Positions 40,529 through 48,075 of a stretch of 48,075 nucleotides of DNA are shown here, piece after piece. The notes below the pieces were generated by a model, which was not told the DNA's origin, searched no databases, and was given only the letters and a program-made list of their open reading frames with translations. This DNA is from Oscillatoriales cyanobacterium RM2_1_1 (GTDB taxonomy: Bacteria > Cyanobacteriota > Cyanobacteriia > Cyanobacteriales > Microcoleaceae): NCBI GenBank assembly GCA_012033335.1, contig JAAURB010000033.1, positions 1-48,075 on the forward strand. The letters are read 5' to 3'. Each line of letters opens with the position of its first letter. Within the stretch, counting starts at the first letter, position 1. The position numbers and the translations under genes are program-made.

Positions 40529-42045
40529 GGTTCTTGAAGACACCTATAAACGTCAAACGAGACAATACTGTTTCTTGAATATTTCAAAGCATTCTGCTGC
40601 TTTGAAAGCCTGCCCTCGAACAATCCTGACGATAACTTCGCACAGTATACCCAAGTTAAGCTTAAAGATTTCATCTCAGTCTCAGATTCATAATCATTTA
40701 AGAGTTGAATCTGAGAAAGAAGAGCGGTGAGATAGTGATTAAAAAAGCTGAAAGTGTTGCCAATCAGGAATTATGCTAATTAAATGAAAAATTTTAAAAG
40801 CTTAAACCCTGATGAAGTTCTTGAATCCTATCGAAAAAACCTCAAACAAAAAAAGTCAAGAGAAGACAAAAAATGTCACACTCCAACCAGGATAATAAAT
40901 GGTAAATACTAGCTGTTTTCCACCTTAGATATCTTGAAGCTATAAACCTGGCATCAAGTACATTTTCTAATGAGATTTTGACTTGTCAACCGATATTTAT
41001 CCTCTGAAGAAGAGATTGACCTGGCTTTTTTACGAAAAGAGGTAAAACTTCTAGAATCAAAATATTTCCCAACTTCAAACCCACAGATAAGGTTGTCACG
41101 ATATCCCAGAATAGTGCATGGTATACACATCAACCTGGACATCATCGCCCCTAACCATGGACTGTATGGACTTTTTGAAAGGTAGTTCAGTGATATTACT
41201 TACAGGTATAACTGCTATTCTGGTTGCTACGAGTTTTCCCATAGAGCAGATGATAAATTGTCATATTCTCTTTTGACGAAGGCAATGAATTGTGATAAAA
41301 GCTTCAAATTATATTCTTAAATATGTAGCGTGTTATATGTACAATACTAACAGCTTCAGTTCCAGATCATCTATTTAAAATCTCAACATTTATTAAGTTT
41401 CAAATCAATTTTAAGTTTTAAGTCAATTCTAAATAAATTCTACGTTTTCCCTGGGTTTTTCTAGAGAGATCTGGTTAGGGAGCTGTTCCTATCTCTTTTA
41501 AGTCAGGATTGTCTGATGAGTTTACCGCAGAATTGTAAATTATATCTGGATCTATTCGATACTCCCGGCGATCGCCCCCAGATGATTCCAGCAAGTTACT
41601 CCAACCAGTTATTTCAACAAATTTATCCGACTGTTTAACCCACTTTAATCTAGACTAAATCTAACCAAATCTAGATCAGGAATATCCTGACACCCTGAAT
41701 AAATCCTGTAAAGAGAATTAAGATCCTTAGCCTCTCGTTCAGCTTTTCTAAACGCTCTTAGCGCATTCCCTGGAATAATTGTCTGGAACAATTCCCTTTA
41801 AGTAGCTTGACGCAATTAATTAGAAGATTGATGGGGGGATAAAGGGGGCACTGCCCCCTTCCTGGGGCGAAGCCCCGGATCCCTTTCCATTTAACGACTA
41901 ATTACAACCACCTACTTACTCCTGAAGGGGAGCTTCCTGACCCCTGGTGTGGCTGATGTTGAGAGCCTCACCCAAAGCCCTATTGAACTTTCACATCCCC
42001 TATTTTGAACCTCTATTTGTCCTCAAACTCACTATCCTCAAACCT
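40529..42045. other. Long gene-poor, A/T-rich interval
   Basis: 1.5 kb between the RTX gene and the TPR gene. It holds a dispersed repeat copy (41801) and a possible gene remnant at 40982-41185 (+): 67 open codons with no start codon, reading ...FLRKEVKLLESKYFP...RYPRIVHGIH. A 47-codon frame from ATG 41516 is not convincing. The part near 40529 should contain the RTX promoter; no clear one is visible. Confidence 0.5.
41801..41916. repeat. Dispersed two-hairpin repeat, copy C (most complete)
   Basis: In order: AGTAGCTTGACGCAATTAAT, AGAAGATTGATG, stem GGGGGCACTGCCCCC, stem TGGGGCGAAGCCCCG, CCTTTCCATTTAACGA, ATTACAACCACCTA. About 115 bp with no ORF. Shares its first half with copy D and its second half with copy A. 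Confidence 0.85.
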
Positions 42046-44162
42046 ATGAAACTGTCTACGGCAACTCTATTAACCCTGGCTACAGTAGTGGCTCAAGACA
42101 ATCCTGGAGAAGCCCAGGCTGTTGTAATTGACGATCTACCGGATCTGAGCTTGACCAGTGTGCAGGCTGATGACACTCAACCGATCATGGCAACGGTTTC
42201 CCCTCCCACTGTCAGCCCTCCGGAACTGATCTTGAGTCAAGGTTTTACCTCGGATGGTTTTACTTCAGATTATTCTATCTCAGACAATACTAACTCCGAG
42301 CCAATCGCCCAACTAGATGCGGTCGCCACCGCTGAGGATCAGCTCAACCTTACTGTGATTCTGCTCAACTGCCTGTTATTGGTGGCAACCCTATGCCCGA
42401 TTCTGACTATGACCTTTTTCTGGCTGATCCGCCGTTCTGTGGTGCGGGAATTAGTCCAGGAAGTTGGCCATCAATTGAATCAAGTTGAAGACCTAGAGAA
42501 ACATCTACGAACATCCCATCAACGGTCGAAACGCCTAGTCAAAGAATTAGAACTTAAGATTGGGGCAGCCCAAAAATCCATTGAATTTCTCAATCGAGAA
42601 GCTGCTGCTTCCAAAGTGGCAATGACTGAAATCAAGAGCTTGCAGGAACAGTTTATTCAGCAAATCCAAACTATTCTTCAGGATGTTCACCTTTCTAAAG
42701 AAAAAGCGCTCCAGAAAATTGAGATTGTAGTCAATTCAGGGGTTGAGTCAGCTCAAGATCAACCAGAAGCCAACCCAGACATTGAAAACGGTAATCCTCC
42801 CCGTAGGAAAGGTGCTTTGGATTCATCTCTAGATTCATCTGCTTTGAGTTTGCAGCAATTTGCAGGTCAGCAGGAGACATCTCAAGCACCCCAGTCCCCT
42901 AACGCGGATCTTTCAGACCCAACTCCAACGAAGACTACTGTTACCAATTCATCAGATTCAGAAGCCCAATCCCCTTCAGTTAACCCTCCCCAATTTCCCT
43001 CAGAACAAGCCCTTGACCTCTCAGGAGAAGACTTTTCCCAAGCCTTGGGTAATGGCTTTTCTGTCCATTCTCAACCTGCTTTTATTGCAGACGACTATCT
43101 TAAACAGGGTGAGGCCCTGATGAATGAGAAGCGCTATTCTCAAGCCATTTCCACATTTCAAAAAGCCCTAAAACTCAACCCCAAATTTGATCTGGCCTGG
43201 TATTGTCAAGGAAATGCCTTCGTCCGATCAAAAGCCTTTCCCGAAGCTCTCAAAGCCTACAACAATGTCCTCAAACTCCAGCCCAATAAATCAGAAGCCT
43301 GGTACAATCGGGGCAATGTTCTAGTCCGATTGAAACGCTATGGTGAAGCCTTAGAATCCTACAATCGGGCTTTAAAAATCCAACCCAATGATGATGAAGC
43401 CTGGCACAATCGGGGAGTACTGTTGAGACGATTCAAACGCTACGCCGAAGCTGTAGAATCCTACGATCGCGCCTTGGCCATTCAACCCAACAAATACGAA
43501 ACCTGGCACAATCGGGGCAATGCCCTGGGAAAACTCCAACAGAATGAAGAGGCTGTGGCTTCCTACGACCGGGCGATCGCCTGAATCCCCAAAAACCTGA
43601 AGCCTGGATCAACCGCGCTGTCACCCTCTGTCGATTGCAGCGCTATGAGCAAGCTATTCAATCCTATGATCAGGCCCTGGCACTGCGACCCCATTCTCCT
43701 GACCTGTGGAGCTATCGCGCCGCTGTCCTGACCCAACTGCGGCATCATCAGGAAGCCCTGGTGTCCTATGAAAATGCCATTCAAATCCAACCCGATCATT
43801 ATGATGCCTGGCTTGGCAAAGCCGAAATCCTGGATGGGGCTCAGCAATACCTCGAAGCCCTGGGGGCCTATGGTCGGGCCATTCAAATCAAATCTGATGT
43901 GCCAGGGGTCTGGTGTCGGCGGGGGAAGATTCTAGAAAAACTCAATCAATTGTCCGATGCCCTGGCAGGATATGATACGGCGATCGCCCTTGACCCCAAC
44001 CATGTGGAAGCCTGGCGATATCGGGGAGCTCTGCTATCCAAGCTGAAAAATTATTCAGAGGCGATCTCATCCCTGGGAAAAGCAATTTCAATTCAGAAAG
44101 AGCTTCGTACGGGAAAGCTAGATGAAAATCACTCCAATTCCCATCATTCAGTTGGGGAGTAA
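42046..44162 (+). CDS. Membrane-anchored TPR repeat protein, frameshifted in this sequence
   Basis: About 705 aa once one base is restored. There is a signal-like N-terminus (MKLSTATLLTLATVVA), a low-complexity segment, and one membrane helix (about 105-130, ending FFWLIRR). A coiled-coil spans about 140-230 and a disordered Q/S/P-rich linker about 240-340. The remainder is at least nine 34-residue TPRs (AWYNRGNVLVRLKRYGEALESYNRALKI type). The frame ends at TGA right after GCGATCGCC at 43573-43581; inserting one C gives DRAIALNPQKPEAW and the TPRs continue to 44162. Start at ATG 42046; a GTG at 41947 adds 33 residues. Likely a scaffold at the membrane; partner unknown. Confidence 0.82.
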
Positions 44163-44242
44163 TCTATTAGGGATTGTCTGTTGGGGGTTAAGTGGAGCCA
44201 GGGCTGGTACTTCACCCCCCGTCTTCCCCAAATTGAATCTCC

Positions 44243-44536
44243 CTAGGCCGCTGTTTTTTGTTTTTCAGCCACCGCATCCTTGAACATTTTCCCCGCACTG
44301 AAGGCTGGAACTGTTGTTGCTGGGATAGTCATAGTCTCGCCAGTAGAAGGATTGCGACCTTCTCTTTCTTTGCGCTCCCGGGCTTCAAAGGTGCCAAAGC
44401 CCAGGATCTTAGCGGAGTCCCCATTGGAGACCGCTTCAATAATGGTTTCACACAACGCGGTGATCGCTGTGTCACTTTGCTTAAGATTCAACCCAGTTTT
44501 GGCAGCAACGGCTCTAACTAATTCTTGCTTGTTCAT
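44243..44536 (-). CDS. HU-family DNA-binding protein
   Basis: A 97-aa histone-like nucleoid protein. MNKQELVRAVAAKTGL, ILGFGTFEARERKEREGRNPSTGE (beta-arm with the conserved GRNP) and PAFSAGKMFKDAV are hallmark HU/IHF segments. Slightly long for HU (usually 90-94 aa) because of a KQKTAA tail. AAGGA lies 9 nt before the ATG, and a clean promoter lies at 44594-44622. Confidence 0.97.
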   Translation of the reverse strand: MNKQELVRAVAAKTGLNLKQSDTAITALCETIIEAVSNGDSAKILGFGTFEARERKEREGRNPSTGETMTIPATTVPAFSAGKMFKDAVAEKQKTAA

Positions 44537-44593
44537 TCTTGCTATTCCTTAAAACTCACTAATCCTCTGCATAGAGAGGGCTAAACTGATTTG

Positions 44594-44622
44594 ATTATAT
44601 TATCATAGGGATTTTATTTGAA
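44594..44622 (-). promoter_or_regulatory. Sigma-70-type promoter of the HU gene
   Basis: On the minus strand TTCAAA (44622-44617), 17-bp spacer, perfect TATAAT (44599-44594). The leader would be about 50 nt. Confidence 0.6.
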
Positions 44623-44989
44623 CCATTTCGATTTTTTTTATAATTTTTTTATAATTTTTGATAATTTTCCTAGAAATCCTCCCAAACCCGGGGAAGATTG
44701 ATCCCGGAGAATAAAGTGACTGGGAACCTGTCCGGGTTCACCCCTGATGAAATCCAAAAAGCGAGCCAAATTCCCCTCCATTTCTCGATCAGGAGATTCC
44801 CGAGCTGCAGGTCTTTGGAAGGTCTAGGGCAGATTACTGTTCTGTGGATTCTGAGGTCAGATTTAGAAACTTTGGGGGTAACGCTCGAAGGTCTGTTCAA
44901 GTTTTGAAATCATCCCAGGAATTCCCTCAAGGGGAGCTTCAGTTAACCCCCTGCACTGATCCATCCTTCACGTCGAGTAACTTCTAAAT
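44623..44989. other. Intergenic stretch between HU and alaS ends
   Basis: It begins with a low-complexity tract of TTTTTTATAA-type repeats (44630-44665). The remainder contains two opposing open frames of about 70 codons (44670-44907) without ribosome sites or family features; I regard them as chance. AAGGGGAGCTTC at 44929 also occurs at 41925 beside repeat copy C. Confidence 0.4.
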
Positions 44990-47709
44990 TTATGCCAAGC
45001 CCTCAACCAACAAAGTTTTCGCCTTTTCCAGAGCCGCTGCCAACTGATTGGCATCCCGACCCCCAGCCTGGGCTAGATTCGGTCTGCCCCCGCCGCCGCC
45101 GCCACAGATTTGGCGATCGCTCCGATGAAATTACCCGCCTGCAGTTGCTTATCCTGATAAACTTTGGGACTAAAAGCCGCCACCAGACTCACCTTGTCCG
45201 GTTCTGGGGCAGAACCCAAGACAACGGCACTGTCTCCTAGCTTCGATTGCAACCGTTCCGCTGCGGTTTTTAGGGACTCAGCATCGGCTCCCGGAAGTTC
45301 TGCCACCAACACCTTGAACTCCCCAACCCCTATAGCCCTTTCCAGTAGGGCCTCAGATTTTGCCACCGCCAACTCTGCCCTAGCGGCTTCCAACTGCTTC
45401 TGAATGGTCTTCAGTTCGTTTTGCAAACTGGTGATGCGTTCCGGCAACTCTTCCGGTTTGGCTTTGAACTGAGCACTCAATTCCTTCACGACCTCATCGC
45501 GCACATTAAGATAGTCTAGAACAGCCTGCCCTGCCACCGCCTCAATCCGCCGGATTCCAGAAGAAATTCCCGTTTCAGAAATAATTTTAAACAAACCAAT
45601 CTCCGCCGTATTGCCGACATGGGTTCCCCCGCAAAGCTCCATGGAGACTCCAACATAGTCAACCACCCGCACCACATCAGCGTATTTTTCCCCAAACATA
45701 GCCGTAGCACCCCTGGTTTTAGCCTCTTCCAGAGACATTTCAACCACTACCGCTGGATGGGCTTCCGCAATCCAGGTATTCACCTGATCCTCAACCTGTT
45801 GAACCTCTGCTCCGGTTAAGGGCCGGGGACAGTTGAAGTCAAACCGCAACCGCTCAAAGGACACCATGGAACCCGCCTGGGAAATGGAGTCATCCACCTG
45901 GGATTTCAAAGCAGCCTGCAACAGATGAGTCGCCGTATGGTTGGCTTGGGCCCGGCGGCGACAAGCCCGGTCAATTTGAGCCGTTACTGTCATGCCAGGG
46001 CTCAACGTGCCCCGTTCGACTCTGCCAAAATGGATAAAGATACCGGATTCTTTTTTGACATCTTCCACCCGAACCCCTAAATCTCCGTAACTCAGATAGC
46101 CGCGATCGCCGACCTGCCCCCCAGACTCCCCATAGAAAGGGGTTTGATTTAGGACAATTTGCACTGGGGTTCCCGCTTCCGCCGATTCCACAGCCTTGCC
46201 CTCAACCAAAATCGCAGCCACGGTCGTATCTACGATTGGCTTGGTGTAACCCAAAAATGCCGTCGGGTGAATTCGGGCCGCCAGTTCATCTAGACTTCCC
46301 TGAACCGTCAAATCAATGGTCTCATGGGCATCCTTAGATCGGCGACGTTGGGTCTCCATCTCCGCCTCAAATCCTGCGACATCCACGGTTAAGCCCTGCT
46401 CCTCGGCAATCTCCTGGGTGAGTTCCAGGGGAAACCCATAGGTGTCATACAAAACAAACACATCGGCTCCTGAAATTATCCCGGTTGCCTTTGTCATGAC
46501 TTCCTCCAGCAACTTCTCCCCCCGTTCCAGGGTCTCCAGGAACCGTTCTTCTTCTCGCTGTAACTCCGCTTTAATTACCTCCGCCCGTTGACGCACATTG
46601 GGAAAGGCCACTTCTGAGAGCTGAATTGCCGTTTCGGCAACTTGGGGGGTAAATTCTCCCTCAATCCCGATCAATCGACCGTGACGGACAACCCGACGAA
46701 TCAATCGTCGCAAGATGTATCCCCGACCGATATTGGCAGCCGTTACCCCATCTGCAATCAAGTGAACCACAGCCCGGACATGATCCCCGATCACCTTCAG
46801 TGACACCCTAGTTTTGTGGTCACTCTGGTGGTAATCAATCCCAGCAATCGTCCCTGCGGTCTTAATAATCGGTAGGATCAGATCCGTTTCATAATTGTTG
46901 GGAACCTGTTGCAGGATTTGGGCCATGCGCTCCAGTCCCATGCCTGTATCAATATTTTGCTTTTCCAGGGGGGTGAGATTTCCCGCCGCATCCCGGTTGT
47001 ACTGCATGAAAACCAGGTTATAAAACTCGATAAAGCGACTGTCATCCTCTAGATCAATCTGCTCATCCCCCAGTTCCGGATGGAAGTCATAGTAAATCTC
47101 TGAACAGGGGCCGCAGGGGCCAGTCGGGCCAGATTTCCAGAAGTTATCGGCCTCTCCCATTCGTTGAATGCGATGGGCTGGAATCCCAATCTGGTCGCGC
47201 CAGATAGCAAAGGCTTCATCATCATCCTGAAATACACTCACCACCAAACGCTCAGGGGGCAAACCAAAGCCCACCGTAGACAACTCCCAACCCCAGGCTA
47301 TAGCCTGTTCCTTGAAATAATCTCCAAAGCTAAAGTTCCCCAACATTTCAAAGAAGGTATGATGGCGGGCGGTGCGGCCAACATTCTCAATATCGTTGGT
47401 GCGGATACACTTTTGGGAAGAGGTGGCCCGAGGGACTTCGGCGGGTCGTTGTCCCAGAAAAATTGGCTTGAAAGGGAGCATCCCGGCAATGGTCAACAAA
47501 ACAGTGGGATCTTCCGGAACCAGGGAGGCACTGGGGAGAATTTTATGCCCCCGTTCTGCATAGAAATTCAGAAATTTGTCCCGAATCTCAGAACCGCTCA
47601 GTTTTTGGAGTTTAATTTCCGACTTCAATGGCTGCGACGATTGCTGCAGCTCGGGCAGGCCCTCCAGGGATTTTTGCTGGCTATTTTGTGGCTCTTGAGA
47701 CTTCGACAT
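44990..47709 (-). CDS. alaS: Alanyl-tRNA synthetase, frameshifted near the C-terminus in this sequence
   Basis: A cytoplasmic class II synthetase charging tRNA-Ala. [19 protein letters not shown] starts the catalytic core; motif 2 region is [22 protein letters not shown]. The editing domain has HTATH and [13 protein letters not shown]. The frame runs to TAG 45073, ending ...[16 protein letters not shown], which is wrong for the family. Directly 3' of GCGATCGCC (45120-45112 on the minus strand) one added base (C gives [21 protein letters not shown]) restores the universal C-Ala end and a natural stop at 44990 (about 906 aa). An unusual N-terminal extension of about 37 Q/S/K-rich residues precedes the core. 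As alaS is essential, the break is probably a sequence error. Confidence 0.93.
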
Positions 47710-47997
47710 AATGATTCACAGATCAACAATTGATAAACCTGAATGAATAAACTAACTGGGTTGGTTTTGCTTATTGTTTTTGCTTATGTTCAACCCGTCA
47801 AATTCAACCCGTCAAATTCAGAAAGACCTGATCCATCCTTTTCCCGGAAGAACTGCCCGTCCGCCCCAACTCAGAATTTCACCTATAATCCTATTGTAGT
47901 TTTGCTATTGACTTCCTGCGGCAGTCTGGCTGAATTTTTTCAGGCGTTTTCACAATTGGCAGATCAGGAGTCTACATTGTTGAGTTGATCAGGAGTA
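47710..47997. other. alaS upstream region with a 14-bp tandem duplication
   Basis: TTCAACCCGTCAAA is repeated exactly (47789-47802, 47803-47816). On the minus strand each copy contains TTTGACGGG, so two TTGACG -35-like hexamers lie 14 bp apart facing alaS, without a clear -10. An 81-codon frame (47743-47988, +) with a hydrophobic start runs through the repeat and is not convincing. Confidence 0.45.
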
Positions 47998-48075
47998 AGT
48001 AGCCTGACACAATTAATCAGAAGATTGATACGGGGGGTGAAGGGGCAGTGCCCCTTCCTGGCGAGCCCAGACCCT
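47998..48075. repeat. Dispersed two-hairpin repeat, copy D (cut by window end)
   Basis: AGTAGCCTGACACAATTAAT, AGAAGATTGAT, stem GGGGCAGTGCCCC, then CCTGG-CGA-GCCCAGACCCT. That last part is the second hairpin with several G/C missing compared with the other copies, then the window ends. Confidence 0.8.

Noticed and set aside
41516-41659. 47-codon frame from ATG 41516
   Set aside because: Short, no ribosome site, and an alternative frame after the HIP1 site looks equally good; nothing decides between them.
44670-44907. Opposing frames of about 70 codons between HU and alaS
   Set aside because: Both strands are open over the same bases, neither has a ribosome site, and neither resembles a known protein.
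20570-45120. Programmed ribosomal frameshifting at GCGATCGCC
   Set aside because: The affected genes are functionally unrelated, the site is not a slippery heptamer, and a missing base (not a shift signal) explains all four cases more simply.
47164-47733. 189-codon frame antisense to alaS
   Set aside because: Covers the conserved catalytic core of alaS on the other strand.
47743-47988. 81-codon frame with a hydrophobic N-terminus
   Set aside because: Runs through a 14-bp tandem repeat, has no ribosome site, and its second half is not protein-like.
1-48075. tRNA, rRNA, tmRNA or phage/IS genes
   Set aside because: I looked for T-arm signatures, conserved RNA cores and transposase/integrase motifs and saw none; weak RNAs could still be missed by eye.

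Overview
The window is cyanobacterial chromosomal DNA. The evidence is ChlH of Mg-chelatase, the photosynthetic-type GAPDH (Gap2), a murC-murB pair, many PAS/GAF sensor kinases including an ethylene-receptor-type membrane domain and a bilin-type GAF, and the frequent HIP1 octamer GCGATCGC. Gene style and repeats suggest a filamentous or Leptolyngbya-like lineage, but I cannot name the species. I found no tRNA, rRNA, CRISPR array, transposase or integrase.

Layout. 1-497 is a repeat copy plus two terminator hairpins. 498-9015 is housekeeping: gap2 (-), then murC, murB, ybaB/ebfC, a low-Mr tyrosine phosphatase, corA and a DUF3352 protein, all (+). 9166-11073 is a decayed unknown gene plus a small unknown ORF (-). 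11544-15548 is chlH (+), converging on a PAS histidine kinase (-). 17071-17507 is packed with repeats. 17508-19001 is an Orn/Lys/Arg-decarboxylase-family enzyme. 19027-27276 is a two-component cluster: a receiver-kinase and an ethylene-binding multi-PAS kinase on (-), diverging from a bilin-type GAF kinase, a CheY-like receiver and a NarL-type regulator on (+). 27448-33616 holds an unknown protein, a Tat-exported PQQ-like propeller, a flippase coupled to a coiled-coil membrane protein, and a 4Fe-4S (6-4)-type photolyase. Next come rpsU and a small membrane protein. A giant DUF4347/Calx-beta/cadherin-like/RTX surface protein of about 2000 codons follows, then a 1.5 kb gene-poor gap, a membrane TPR protein, HU and alaS.

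The most striking cross-cutting signal is that six genes need a small indel to be read through. In four of them (ethylene kinase, PQQ propeller, TPR protein, alaS) the break lies directly 3' of a GCGATCGCC on the coding strand, and adding one C restores the family sequence. One of the four is alaS, an essential gene. This looks like a systematic base-calling or assembly deletion at HIP1 sites, possibly linked to methylation, rather than real gene loss; it needs checking before any of these genes is called a pseudogene. Both window ends also lie inside copies of one dispersed two-hairpin repeat, as expected if this is a contig that stopped in repeats.

The most interesting biology is the divergent ethylene-sensor / bilin-sensor / response-regulator locus. 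It resembles an unfused version of the Synechocystis UirS-UirR type of system. Intergenic DNA here is also unusually rich in short tandem duplications of 14-17 bp.
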